A DNA stretch of 64,000 nucleotides, from positions 51,177-115,176 of the forward strand of contig QANZ01017862.1 in assembly GCA_003254925.1 (NCBI GenBank). Direction: 5' to 3'. Shown here one piece after another: positions 12,333-24,705 of the stretch (its first letter is position 1; every line of letters begins with the position of its first letter). The position numbers and the translations under genes were made by a program. Source of the stretch: Chamaecrista fasciculata (lineage: Eukaryota; Streptophyta; Magnoliopsida; Fabales; Fabaceae). The notes beneath the pieces are model-generated. The model searched no databases. It was not told the origin of the DNA and was given only the letters and a program-made list of their open reading frames with translations.

Positions 12333-13494
12333 GTCAGATATATGTCAAGTCACATATTTACGTAAATGCCACTGTGCTTGAAAGCCACTCTTCACATTCT
12401 AATAGCTAGACATCTCCTAAACCTATAAGGTATAAACATTAAACATAGTTCAGTTACATCTGTGACTCTCTTTTCTTGACTTTTTCCTCAATATGTCCCT
12501 TTCTATCTAGATTTTGCTTCCAACAATAATCTTCTTCTTCTTCCTATTATTTATTAATTTTATATCATAAATATTATTACTTTTTATCATGTCAACAATT
12601 CCTAAAGTTAATTAAATTGGCCATAGTATAAATCCAAATTTTCACCCCCAAGATTACTGATTTGCTGTTAATTAATTACTGTTATTGTGATTTTAAAATA
12701 TATAACTGTAAGGATAGTTGGCCAAGTCATTTTCTCCAAAAAAAAAATGATCATGCATGGGTTGAGACTTAGAAGCATAATATTGTTGCAGCTAATAAAT
12801 TCCATTAGTGATACTGAAATTTTTAAATTCGAATCCCTTAATTATGATACTTTAATATATATGCATGATGAAGACAAGTACAGTATAATTTTAAGATTTT
12901 TCAAATAAAATAATTACTTTAGGAGTGAATGAATTACTTTAGAGACCAATTGATGATTTATTGTCAGGCAAACCGGGATTCTTAAAGTACTAAGGTGTGT
13001 ATTCTTAAAAGAATAAAAAGAGGATATAATTTTGATGTGCTGCAAGTAATTAAATAATACATGTGTATATATAATAAGCCAAACAATATGATGGTTGTTA
13101 GACTAAACTGTCATAGTAAAATTGTCAGTTTCCACAATAATAAATAGTTAAATACTATTTCCTTTTATGTGAAACCAGGTATTGTATGCTATGAACTTAT
13201 ATGATTCTGGCCAAAGAAAAAATGATATGAAATTATGAATTCACACAGCTTTTAATTAAATCAATCCCAACATGCTTGAAGGGAACTATATATATTAGTT
13301 TTGCTTTTTCTGTTATACAAAAATTATTTAAAAGCACACATCGTGAATTATTCATGATGCACAATTTGATGATAGATGTTTACAGTTTACACATACATTA
13401 ATGGCATGTCCCCTACATCTTAGGGCATAAAATAACGACATGTATACTTTTTAATTTTTTAAATTCAGTAATATTATTGATTATATTATTATTC
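10292..13494. other. Gene-free AT-rich stretch
   Basis: No reading frame with recognisable protein content on either strand. Contains TA microsatellites (10520-10545 and 12303-12329) and otherwise no structure I can name. Confidence 0.5.
10520..10545. repeat. (TA)n microsatellite
   Basis: Uninterrupted TA dinucleotides in AT-rich intergenic DNA. Confidence 0.8.
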
Positions 13495-13810
13495 GGTCAA
13501 AGTCTATTTTTGGTCTTATATCATTTGTCTAGGTCTCAATTTGGTACTATATATTTTTCTATTATATTTTTAATCTCATATCTTTTGATTAAGTTGCATA
13601 TATAATTGGTCTTATATCTTAACAAAAAGTTTCATATTATGAGACTAACGGTAAAATTTTTTACAAAGATATAGGACGAAATCTGCAATAAAAAAGATAA
13701 GACTAATTTGACACTTAGCCAAAAGATATAAAATCAAAAGTGTAACAAAAAAATACGGGACCAAATTGATATCTGAACAAAAGATATAAGACCAAAATTA
13801 TACTTTGGCC
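13495..13810. mobile_element. Mutator-like MITE (family C)
   Basis: Ends ggtcaaagtc and actttggcc with inverted arms. Flanks ttattattc and ttattacta agree only in part, so an old copy. Confidence 0.6.
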
Positions 13811-13914
13811 TTATTACTATCTTTTCATTTCCTTAATTAGTTCCAATTCGCCTGAATCTATGGAGATAATTGTGATAGAGAATCTGATATAATTAATTAA
13901 TTAGTTAATAGATT

Positions 13915-13935
13915 ATCTCTCTCTCTCTCTCTTTT
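13915..13935. repeat. (CT)n microsatellite
   Basis: About nine CT units. Confidence 0.75.
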
Positions 13936-14729
13936 TCAGTACGAAACGACCTTCTTAGGCGTCTTTTTGTGGGAAATGTGATGTGCTCGTGAACTTTAAG
14001 CCTTCTCGTGAACTCCATGCACAAACACACACATACATATAGGTAAATATGATATGATAGGGTTATATATATATACATCCTTTTATTCTGCTATATATAT
14101 ATAAATAATAAATATATATTTATAATATTTAATTAATTTAGTGATTATGTTTGAGTGACCAACAAGGGCATTAAACATTTCATGCTTCCCAACTTAGGCA
14201 CCACTTGTCAATCATGTGGTCCACACAAATATTAATAATATGCATGTAGAATCTAATTAATGCATCCTCTCTTATCATGCATCCTTCACACCAGATAAAT
14301 TATATATATATATATACACATATATGATTTTATTAATTGAATATTGCATATATACACGTTTGGGTAAAATGCAAATGTGAAATTTAATTCTTTTTCCCTT
14401 TATAACATCAGAGAAATATTTTTTCCATAAAATTTTGTTATTTTTAATTTTATTTCTAAAAATTTTAAATTCCATTCTAAATGCTAATGTCATTCATATT
14501 AATTATATATATAAAAAAATCTTACTATTTTTTATATTATTTTTTAATAAGAATATCACGTCAAATAATAGTTTTTTGTTGCAAAAAATATTTTTTAGTA
14601 ACCAATTGCTTTGTTGCTACGACAAAATTTAAAGCAACAAAATTATAAGCAGACGACCTTTTTGTAGCAACATTTTCATTGCAAAGTCATTATTATATAA
14701 TATATAGAACTTTTCTCCCTCATGATTAA

Positions 14730-14960
14730 AAGACCTGTTGGTGCCCCTAACGTTTGAGACAGTTTCAGTTATACCTCCAACGTTTGTTTTGTGTCAGTTA
14801 TGCCCCTAACATTTTACATTGTTGTCAATTATACACTAACCTCAATTTTTTTGGCCAAAGTCCTATTTTGGTCCTTCAGGGCATAACTGACACAAAACAA
14901 ACGTTAGGAATATAACTGAAACTGACCTCAAACGTTAAGGCATCAACAAGTTTTTTTTCT
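14730..14960. mobile_element. MITE family B copy
   Basis: Inverted arms containing cctaacgttt and aaacgttagg, around a centre that itself contains a ggccaaagtcc motif, as if pieces of two families were joined. Confidence 0.55.
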
Positions 14961-15237
14961 TCCTAAAATCATTTACCTCATTATAAATTAGTTCACTTTA
15001 TTGACAATTTTTTTTTGATATAGCAATCTATTGACAATTAATTCTGAGATCTATCCCTTTTCAATTTGTATATATAGCTAGCTAGGTAGGTGGAAATTAT
15101 ATGTGTATACATATATATATATATAGTTCTAGCAATTCCCAAATTTGGTTCAAACATGATCATTCTGAAGCATTAATCATATGAGCATGTTTGAATAAAG
15201 AAATATTCTTTTTATGAAAAATAATATTATTTAACAC

Positions 15238-15730
15238 ACGGGGTGGCCTTGCGATTCATCTCCGATGCTTAAGTCAGTAATGGTGTTTGTTCAATAATGT
15301 CAATTGACTAAGAATAGAGTGTACCTTTGCCAGTGTGAAGGTCTGACCTTTTTATACTGGCTGAGGGCAATCTGGTGTGATCTTGCCATAAATGCTTGGA
15401 TACTAGAATGTGATCCTTGGCTCCCACGTAACTTCCTTATTTGTGTAAGGCGCCTTGATGGCCAAGGCAGAATCTATGAGAAGGATCTCTGAGCGATTTG
15501 CCTTGATTGACAGCGGATCTTGGTTGATCCTTGATTGGTTCCTGATTGACTCAGGGAATGTTTCCTTACTCCTCGTGACCTTTTGCTCCGTGGGCGCCCA
15601 CGCCCTTCACGGTGCTGGGCATTCTTGCCGTAGTGAGATGCAGGGCGTTCTCACCCTTACACCCTGTCTTATGGGCCTGAGGCGTACTGGGTCAAGGCCA
15701 TCTTTTACCATTTGGGCCTCCTAATTATTG
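15238..15730. repeat. GC-richer unidentified segment, possibly an LTR remnant
   Basis: Base composition changes sharply at both edges compared with the AT-rich surroundings. No reading frame matches a known protein. The style resembles an LTR or other retroelement piece, but no terminal motif or target duplication was found. Confidence 0.25.
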
Positions 15731-16164
15731 GACCTATTCTCATTTACAATAATAAATAATTATTAAACAAGTGCAGATGCAGTAGTATGAACTGAAGATT
15801 TCCCATTTGGAGATGTGTAGTTTAATTTATGGGGCTGTGTGGAAGGTATAGCTATGTGCATGTGAAATTTTCAGTTGTAAAGAATGCTGTTTTGGGCAGA
15901 GAATTTCAGGTAGAATTAATTCATAAAAGATAGTCATATGTAAAAGATCTCGATCAATTTCATTTTAAAAAATAATGTTACTACTTAATGCTAGATCAAT
16001 TTATAAAGTTGAAAAAAAGTTCAAATACTCAAATCGGTATTCATATCATAGGGTAAACTCTGTTTTATTCTTAAAATTATTTTTTATTTTATTTTGATTC
16101 TCATACTTTCTCATCTATTTCACCATTGATTCAATTTAAATATTTGACAAAAAAAAAAAGCATA

Positions 16165-16440
16165 TATGTAAGGTATAGGATGAGTTCATTTTCAATATCA
16201 TGTGGGATTTTCATATATGCTTTGAGATTTTAAGCTGTCATTATTCTTGTTTTGAGATTCTGTAAGGTATAGGATTTTCAAAATGAACAAGAATAATCAT
16301 GATATTGAAAATTAATTAAATCAAGTATGTAAGGTATAGGATGAGTTCATTTTCAATATCAAAATTAATTAAATCATATATTATTATTAAGCTGTCATTA
16401 TTCTTGTTTTGAGATTTTCATACATGATTTAATTAATTTT
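16165..16440. repeat. Local duplication with an inverted middle
   Basis: A 36-base word occurs at 16165-16200 and again at 16326-16361; a 29-base word at 16231-16259 recurs at 16388-16416. Between them (about 16270-16310) lies an inverted version of parts of both. Confidence 0.75.
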
Positions 16441-16590
16441 TTTAGGTAAAAATCATACAACCTTGTTTTAAAGTATATTTAAAAATTAAAACAAACAAAA
16501 AGTTTATTTGATTTTATTTTCCAAAATATATATTAAGTTAAAAAATATATTATTATTTTAATTAATATTTTAAGTTAAGTATACCTTCAA

Positions 16591-16780
16591 TTTTTTTTTT
16601 GGTGAATAAAATTTTAGGTGAAGGGATGGCGCCCTAGTCCAGGGTCATGGCAGGACTCAATGAGCACTTACAGAAATACTTATAGATAACCTACCAAATG
16701 AGACATCATTAGGAATCAAACCCAAGCCATGAAATTATCATGGACGAAAGGCAACCAAGTGAGCCAAACCTCATTGGCAT
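16591..16780 (-). mobile_element. tRNA-derived SINE with complete hallmarks
   Basis: 190-base element bounded by the perfect 11-base target duplication tataccttcaa (16580-16590 and 16781-16791). On the minus strand box A tggctcacttgg is at 16755-16766 and box B gggtttgattcc at 16712-16723, correctly ordered. The element ends in ten A (16591-16600). These are the marks of a Pol III-transcribed, L1-mobilised SINE. Confidence 0.9.
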
Positions 16781-17087
16781 TATACCTTCAAATTTGAATG
16801 GTATTAAAATAATTCTAAAATCTAAATTTATTAAATTTCATGAATAATTAAATATGTATTGAACAGTACTATGCAAGTACAACAGATTTTTCACCCTTGA
16901 GTATATTCTAGCTCACAATCGTTAGTGAAATACTTATAAAGTGCTGTGTTTTAAAGTTTTAAACATCAAAATTATAACCCAAAGAAATATTTCGTTTTCA
17001 GAAAGGGAAAAAGTGAAGTTGAGAAGTCTGCATCACTCTATACATCCCATGGATTGGCCCAAAAAAGAAAACTACATAAATAAATAA

Positions 17088-17589
17088 GGCCAAAGTCTTT
17101 AAATTGGTCCCTGATGTATGGGGTAGGTTTTAAAATGGTCATTTATGGTTCATTTGTTTCAAATTGGTTCTATATATTTCCATGATGTTTCAAATTGGTC
17201 TCATAAATACATTTGAGATGCAATTTGATCTCATATGCTAACGATCTTAATTGGGCAAAGAAATAATTCTTCAAGAATTAACACATATGCATTTCAAACT
17301 AGAGAGATATGATCAATTTCATTTGTTTGACCGTGAAACAACTTACCTACTTTTTGGGACTCGATTTGATCCGTTTGTTGATAATCCCAAAATACTCGTG
17401 AAAAGAAACTCGTAACTTTGAAATCGTTGCATTTGAACTTGAAATAAGAGAGATATAAGCACATTAAGTATTTTTGGGACCAATTTGAAACATCATGGAA
17501 ACATTTAGGACCAATATGAAACAAATGAAAGATAAGGGACCAATTTGAAATCTATCCCATACATAAGGGATCAACTTGAGACTTTGGCC
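17088..17589. mobile_element. Mutator-like MITE (family C relative)
   Basis: Ends ggccaaagtc and actttggcc. The arms of 'aaattggtcc' words are inverted over about 150 bases. Flanks share ataaataa on both sides (8 bases, simple sequence). Confidence 0.65.
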
Positions 17590-18070
17590 ATAAATAAATA
17601 TCCATGGGCCTTCTTTGCTTTGTGTTATAACTTATAAACGAAAAACAAATAAATAAATAAATAATAAAAAGACAGAACTAAAGTCAAAACAGAAATCACG
17701 TTTGAGCCCTAAAAGCATTTGGTTTCATGAATAATTTTGTTTGAAGGAAGTGAAATCTGAGAGACTGATAATCTGTTCATTTTTTTTTTGTCGTATATTT
17801 TATTCATTCATTCACATCCACACAACAATTTCACTGACCCATGTGACTGCCTTCTTTTAATTTTCTTATTGCCTTCTCGAATGTTCTCTCTAGATCTCAA
17901 TTCTCACACACATTGACACATATATTAGTGAATTTGATGTATGTGTGTAGCACTCGTATATTTTTTTTATTAAGTAAAAAAATATTTATCTTACCAAATC
18001 TTATTTTAAAATCTCTTAAAATAAACAAAAACTCAACAATTCCTTATGGGTACAATGAGAGAGAATAATT

Positions 18071-18304
18071 TGTTAGTATAGTTAGTAATTAAAGTCTCAC
18101 ATCGGATAAGTTATAGAATTGAGAAGGGTATATAAATGATTGTTAAGTCATTTATAATAATTGAATTATATATATATGTCAAAGATGAGCACTTGGGGCA
18201 ATTGGGCTTCTGGCTAATAATTAATTTTAATTATTATTCTTTTCGAATTGATTAATTAATTAATTAATTCGAATTATAAACAGAGAAGTGCCCATTCATG
18301 AACA
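18071..18304 (+). repeat. Probable LTR start with USE-like and TATA motifs, cut by the gap
   Basis: agtctcacatcg (18093-18104) is one mismatch from the plant snRNA upstream element RTCCCACATCG. TATATAAA follows at 18129-18136. The motif set after tgttagtata also occurs at the start of some plant LTRs. No snRNA sequence follows. The segment ends at the assembly gap. Confidence 0.35.
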
Positions 18305-19278
18305 NNNNNNNNNNNNNNNNNNNNNNNNNNNNNNNNNNNNNNNNNNNNNNNNNNNNNNNNNNNNNNNNNNNNNNNNNNNNNNNNNNNNNNNNNNNNNNNN
18401 NNNNNNNNNNNNNNNNNNNNNNNNNNNNNNNNNNNNNNNNNNNNNNNNNNNNNNNNNNNNNNNNNNNNNNNNNNNNNNNNNNNNNNNNNNNNNNNNNNNN
18501 NNNNNNNNNNNNNNNNNNNNNNNNNNNNNNNNNNNNNNNNNNNNNNNNNNNNNNNNNNNNNNNNNNNNNNNNNNNNNNNNNNNNNNNNNNNNNNNNNNNN
18601 NNNNNNNNNNNNNNNNNNNNNNNNNNNNNNNNNNNNNNNNNNNNNNNNNNNNNNNNNNNNNNNNNNNNNNNNNNNNNNNNNNNNNNNNNNNNNNNNNNNN
18701 NNNNNNNNNNNNNNNNNNNNNNNNNNNNNNNNNNNNNNNNNNNNNNNNNNNNNNNNNNNNNNNNNNNNNNNNNNNNNNNNNNNNNNNNNNNNNNNNNNNN
18801 NNNNNNNNNNNNNNNNNNNNNNNNNNNNNNNNNNNNNNNNNNNNNNNNNNNNNNNNNNNNNNNNNNNNNNNNNNNNNNNNNNNNNNNNNNNNNNNNNNNN
18901 NNNNNNNNNNNNNNNNNNNNNNNNNNNNNNNNNNNNNNNNNNNNNNNNNNNNNNNNNNNNNNNNNNNNNNNNNNNNNNNNNNNNNNNNNNNNNNNNNNNN
19001 NNNNNNNNNNNNNNNNNNNNNNNNNNNNNNNNNNNNNNNNNNNNNNNNNNNNNNNNNNNNNNNNNNNNNNNNNNNNNNNNNNNNNNNNNNNNNNNNNNNN
19101 NNNNNNNNNNNNNNNNNNNNNNNNNNNNNNNNNNNNNNNNNNNNNNNNNNNNNNNNNNNNNNNNNNNNNNNNNNNNNNNNNNNNNNNNNNNNNNNNNNNN
19201 NNNNNNNNNNNNNNNNNNNNNNNNNNNNNNNNNNNNNNNNNNNNNNNNNNNNNNNNNNNNNNNNNNNNNNNNNNNNNN
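18305..19278. other. Assembly gap (974 N)
   Basis: Unknown sequence. Reading frames spanning it are artefacts. Confidence 1.
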
Positions 19279-19577
19279 AAAAAAAAAAAAAAACATCTCA
19301 ATCAATATCATATAATAATATCAAATGGTACATACATTGTACCAAAAAAAAAAATACATACATATATATCTTGTTTTCTTTCATCAATCCTGCTGTCATC
19401 AGCCATTTTACTTTTTTTCCTGTATCAAACTTGCAATGAATCTTCTAATTATAATTAACTAAATTGATAAGCCACATCCCTAGTACTGTCTCTCACCTCA
19501 ATTCCCCTCCAACAAATCATTAATTAGCTACCACACCATAAATAGTTATTATAATGTGTTCATAACTTCATATAATA

Positions 19578-19805
19578 TATAGAGTATATACTTATTTTTT
19601 AGTCCTTGAATTTGTCCCAAAATTATAATTTAATCCCTATACATTAAAAATACACTTATTGATCCTTGGAAACATTCTTGACAGCAAGAATTAAATAGTT
19701 GTTGTTTGTAAGAACATAAGGACTAAAAAGTATATTTTCAATATCCAAGGTCTATTTCCTTATTTCGGGACAAATTTAAGGATTAAAAAGTAGGTTCACC
19801 CTATA
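19578..19805. mobile_element. MITE family A copy directly behind polygalacturonase 2
   Basis: Inverted arms as in the other family A copies. The right end is about 25 bases from the polygalacturonase 2 stop codon, so the element must lie in the 3' untranslated region or terminator of that gene. Confidence 0.65.
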
Positions 19806-19830
19806 TAGATATGTATAAAGGGATCCAACT

Positions 19831-22800
19831 TTATAGTTCAGTGTGACGAATATCCTCTGTAATTGGCTGTGTAACTTGAGAAATTTTATCATCAGAAGTG
19901 AGGCAATCTGCAGAAGGATGAACAACACCATAACCAAATCCTTGAGCAGAGTGGCAATATGTCTCGACTGTGCCATCTTCTTTCTCCAAGTCAACGTTGC
20001 TGAGTACGAGGTTGCTACATGGGACTGTGTCGCTGCAGTCAAATTTAATGGCTTTTGCACTCTTAGTTGTCCCACTGATGTTCTGGTACAATATCTCGCT
20101 CACCTTCACAGCTGATGTCTATGCAAACAAATTAAGATGGACAAAGATTCATTACACTATATAACATAGAGTAAATTAAAGATTTGATCTTTGTAAGATG
20201 ATAAATTTCTCAGTTCAGTCACCGAGAGATGTAATCAGAAATCATTTTATCTTTTTATTAAGATATTAATCCAAATTTAACAGTTAATATAATTTTTTAA
20301 CATCAATTGTTAAGTAAAATATTAACAAAACTTAAAATCATATCAGATTTGCCACTAAATTTTAGTTAGTAGCTTTAGCAAAAGTACTATATTGATTGTA
20401 ATTACATTTTTTGAAGACTAATAATCTTTTTAGAGACCAAATAATTGATTTACTCATATATGTTTTGACTACCGGTAGTCTAAGGAGGCTTTGGGTACAT
20501 TCTTGCTATCATGGTGTTTGGAGGTATCCAATAAGTTTTTCTGCTATCTAGAAAGCATGGTGTTATTCAAGATACCAAAAAGAAAAAGGAAAAAATGAGA
20601 TGAACCCATTTGAGGTATTATCTTATGCCATCTCAAAATTAAGGAGATTTCACATCAAAACACTTTTAGTTTTGTTAATTTGATGACAACTATCAATTTT
20701 CATACCAGATATGGAAGTTAGAGATATTATAATATCTTATGCCTCAGTGTTCTTTAGTGGTATTCCAGATTCAAAGAGAAGTGAGATTACAGTACTCTGA
20801 ACTTGCATGGTGTCCTGATAAATAAGGGAGATTAGAAATAGAGGCAGAAAAGTTTTACCTGGTTTTCACAAGATTTTGGTGAGTCACAGTAGAATTGATC
20901 TATAATTATGGGGTTTGATACGTTGTCCATCCTCACATTCTGAAAGCGCACCCCACGAACATACCCAGCACCTCCCTGTATGTCACATGTGCAACAGATT
21001 GCAGTTCAAGTTCTCTACAATAGAATTCTGACATGCAATTTGGTAAAAATACACAAAAGAAACCCCATAAACTTTAGTTCTTGTGCAAAAAAACTCCTTT
21101 AAGACATTGAAAAGTGACGAAAAACTTTATGAACTTCTAATTTTGGGACCCAAAAAAATACTGTTTTATTAAGATTTTCATTAATAAAAATTAAATTTCT
21201 CGGTAATTTTGTGATTGTTGTTACATTTTTCACTGATTCAAGTAGATTTTTGCATACTATAACAGCGGGCAGGATTTATCATACTCTAATTTTGTTTTCT
21301 CAGGAAAACAATACTTTGAAACTTTCTTCTGAGAACACCATTTAAAAACAGATTCTGCAGAAACTGAGATCCGTCTCCACAGGCAGTTAAGTCTTATGTT
21401 CTATCAATGAAAATTGACAAAAATTACCTGCCAAGTCTTAATCCTGACTCCATTGGTAGTATCCCTAAGAACAGCTGTATCCAAAATCACCTTAGTGACT
21501 ATGCCAGTGGAGTTGTCTTTCCCAAGGCTTCCAATGCTGAAAATAGAAAGAAACAGTCACATTTGCTTATAGTTTTGAATAGAATTACATGTTTTAGAAG
21601 GAGGAAAAAAGAGAGAAAAGTGTGAAGATTAAATGTTACCTGACTCCATGTCCTGGTCCACAAAAGATCCTCTTCATTTTGATATTAGAGCTAGCATTGA
21701 CAATTGATACGCAGTCATCCCCTGAAAATAACACACAAAATCATCATGAGACACCACTGTGCAGTGGACTTCCTTATTAATCTCAAATTCTCATTATTTC
21801 TAAAGCACGCATTTCATTTGTAGAAACATTTCCTTATGCCTGTGTTAGACAATATAATTCTTCCCTTCTGTTTCCAGAATCCTATAAAATGAATTTGAAG
21901 TTGAAAAAGTCAAGAATTTTTCAAGACAAGACCTGTTCCAATTTGGCAGTTCTGGAGTACAACATTTGTTGATTCACTTATGTGAATTCCATCGGTGTTT
22001 GGGCTGTCTCCAGGTGCCGACACTTTCACGCCATTAATTCGAACAGAATCACACCTTGATATGACAAAGTTCATTTGCTGGGCATTCTGGATAGTTAATC
22101 CTTTCACCTTTATAGCGGTGCTTGAATCAATGGTTAATGCCTGCAAAAATAAGGTAAATTTTATATGACATTATGTTACACTTTTTCCAAATTTTTCCAC
22201 TAGGAAGAAAAAAAAAGTCCTCTGACCTTTGAAAAGTAACAAAAGACTCCTTGAAATTTTGATTTTGTACAAATAACCTCTTTTATTAAAAAAACTCTAG
22301 TTTCTTTATAATTTTATGATTATTGTTGCATTTTATATTGATCCAAACTGAAAATTAACTATTATTGTAATTAAAAACCTGACATTTTTAATGAAAATTT
22401 TAATAAAAGAGGTTATTTGCACAAAATTGAAAGTTTAAGGGTCTTTCGTCACTTTCCAAAGTTCAAGAAACTTTTTGTACAATAACCAAAGTTCAGGGTT
22501 TCTGCATTTTAGCCAAAAAAGTTCAACTGTAACAAAAGCTAACATTTGAGAAAAGGTTCTTACGCTTGGTGCACCTTTGCAGGGCTGTAAAAAAAAGAAG
22601 GAGAAAACACAAAAGATAAGTTGTTACTATCAGGTAAAGATCTATATAAAATACCACAAGATAACAAATAAGGTAAAGTTCTGAAAAATACATTTGTTTT
22701 GTTCTTTTTGCAAGACGCAGCCCACCATTTGCTTCCTGATCCATCAATAACTCCAGAACCTTGGAATATAGCTTTATCCAACTTAGAAAAATCAAGCCAA

Positions 22801-23844
22801 ACCCGTGGAAGATTTGGATCCCAATTCTTAGGTTCATCTGGAGCTATAATTGTTCCTTCAATCTAGAAATGGTAAAATATTGTGCCAATGAGCATAACAA
22901 GATCAGAACTCCTGGACGAATCTGAGTGAAAATGGTAAATCAAATATATGTATGTGTGTGTTTAGTTAGTTACCTGAATAGTTAACGTGTCTGCACAAGG
23001 CCCTTTGAATCTTGTTGCATTAACTAGGTAACGACGTCCTTCAGGAACTAAGAACACAGATTTTGGTGTAGAGCAAGCAACATCCCATGCTTTTGTGAAA
23101 GCCTGTTGATCAAAACATAAAAAATAAATAAATACATAGAGGACAAAATAATGAGTCATTAGTAAGGTCAATCAACGCTAAAGGTTTTAAAAATTGAACA
23201 GTCATTAAATTAGACAAGACATTGATTCAAGTTTCAATGATTCAACTGTAATTGAAACGTAACAATCAAAAATATATATTTTTCTATAGAAAGATCATAC
23301 TTTACAAATTTAATGTAAATAAATAAATAATTATACTTTAACTTATTTAATTTTATAAAAATAATCATATAAAATGTATGATACAAAATAATTTCATATA
23401 TTATATAAAATATTATAATCCTTTGAAGAGTCCTTCACATTTTTTATTACAATTTCTTATTGTGATTAAAATTAAGATGATATTATTTGTTTAAAATTTT
23501 AAAATACTTACAAAGAAAAAAAAAAGGGATTTCAACCAATGCTATTATTTACCACTATAAGTATACATCTCATTTATAAAAATGTTAAAACTGACCTGAG
23601 TATCATCAGATTCTCCATTTCCAGCAGCACCAAAGCTATCTACATTCACAAGAACCTTTCCGCCGCGCTCACTATTCCACGAAGGGATCCCAGAAAGTTC
23701 TACCTCATTTTCGTCTTCTTCTTCTATGTCCAGGCTTTGAAGTTCTTCAAGCAAGCCAATGTTGTCACGTAACATGTTTCCTGCAACTCCATGAGCCACT
23801 ACTATCAACAAACTGAACAAGAAAACAAGGAAGAATTTGTCCAT
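19831..23844 (-). CDS. Polygalacturonase 2 (GH28), 9 exons, 457 aa
   Basis: Secreted pectinase of the cell wall. Exons on the minus strand: 23596-23844, 22974-23102, 22692-22862, 22564-22584 (a 21-base microexon coding PCKGAPS), 21933-22140, 21640-21721, 21428-21536, 20859-20975, 19831-20118. All introns are GT-AG and the frame closes at TGA. Residues 1-22 are a signal peptide. GH28 motifs: NTDG (238-241), GDDC (260-263), GHG (283-285), RIK (318-320). An acidic segment lies at about 40-50. Start choice: an in-frame ATG at 23910 lies within about 26 bases of the TATA box, at or before the expected transcription start, so the Met at 23844 followed by the signal peptide is preferred. Sequence style resembles the ADPG/QRT2 group active in dehiscence and abscission; that placement is inference. 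Confidence 0.92.
20168..20457. mobile_element. MITE family D copy
   Basis: Inverted arms (gagtaaattaaagatttgat and the inverse near 20457) in intron 8 of polygalacturonase 2. Relatives lie at 49372-50028 and 54575-54900. Confidence 0.55.
22203..22500. mobile_element. Inverted-repeat element (family F)
   Basis: Arms meet around a centre near 22350 (ataacctcttttatta and taataaaagaggttat). It lies in intron 4 of polygalacturonase 2. A half copy is at 21040-21200 in intron 7. Confidence 0.6.
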
Positions 23845-23927
23845 ATTTTTTTTGTCTTTGTTGGCTGTAATGTAATGCAAGGATTGGTTGGTTGATATGA
23901 TTAATTTCATTGAATACTTGGGTTATA

Positions 23928-23936
23928 ATTTATATA
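23928..23936 (-). promoter_or_regulatory. TATA box of polygalacturonase 2
   Basis: TATATAAAT on the minus strand. The implied start near 23905 gives a leader of about 60 bases and excludes the ATG at 23910. Confidence 0.6.
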
Positions 23937-24397
23937 TGCAGATTATCTCTAGAAATGAAGGATTTGGAGGGCTTTATTTATGGCTTGGCTTGAAAGTGGA
24001 TGAAGGTGTTGGATTTTCCACATGCCTACACTTAAAGCACAAGGGAAATTTTTTTTTGTAGTATTTTGCTTTACTCATCAACCAATTATAAAACTCTCCA
24101 CTAGCAGTAACGTTCCCACTTTTTCTCCACTTTGAAAGAGAAGTGGATATTGGTAACATAACATGTATTCTACGAGCCCATTATTTTTTATATTTCCTAG
24201 GCCATTTCAAAGTGCAGAAGTATGTGAAAGCCATACAATGTGTACATGAAAGGAATAAAAAGTAATTATTTTCTATTTCAAGAAGCTGTCACTGTTAGTT
24301 ACACCAAACAGGGAATGCAAACGCCGACCCTCATTTACTTGACATGACCCTGCCCAAAACTCAGATCAAAAGAAACCACTTTTTCCATAGAATGCAA

Positions 24398-24665
24398 ATC
24401 GAGTAAACCTATTTTCCAGTTCTTGAAATTTTCTCAAAATTGCAATTTAGTCATTGGATATTGGAAATACATTTTTGTCCCTGATTTTTTGTAGTCTTTA
24501 AATGTTATCCCAGAGGATTGAATAGTTGATGTTTATAAAAAATCAGGAATCAAAATGTGTACAGGCCAAACAAAAAAAGGAATAAAAAAAGTGTATTTCC
24601 AATATACAAGGATTAAATTGTAATTTCAGGACAAATTTAAGAATTAAAAAAAAGTTTTTTTGTGC
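24398..24665. mobile_element. MITE family A copy directly behind the PPR gene
   Basis: Inverted arms as in other family A copies, with a small insertion in the right arm. Its right end is about 40 bases from the PPR stop codon. Confidence 0.65.
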
Positions 24666-24705
24666 AAATTTTAAGGACTTGATGAAAATAAGCAAGACCT
24701 TACCA

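Noticed and set aside
18264..19458. Long open frames of about 345-386 codons on both strands
   Set aside because: They run through the 974-base N gap; the real sequence on each side supplies only a few codons.
1547..23844. The two polygalacturonases as a recent tandem duplication
   Set aside because: Exon structure, linker and C-termini differ too much; only the catalytic core is alike.
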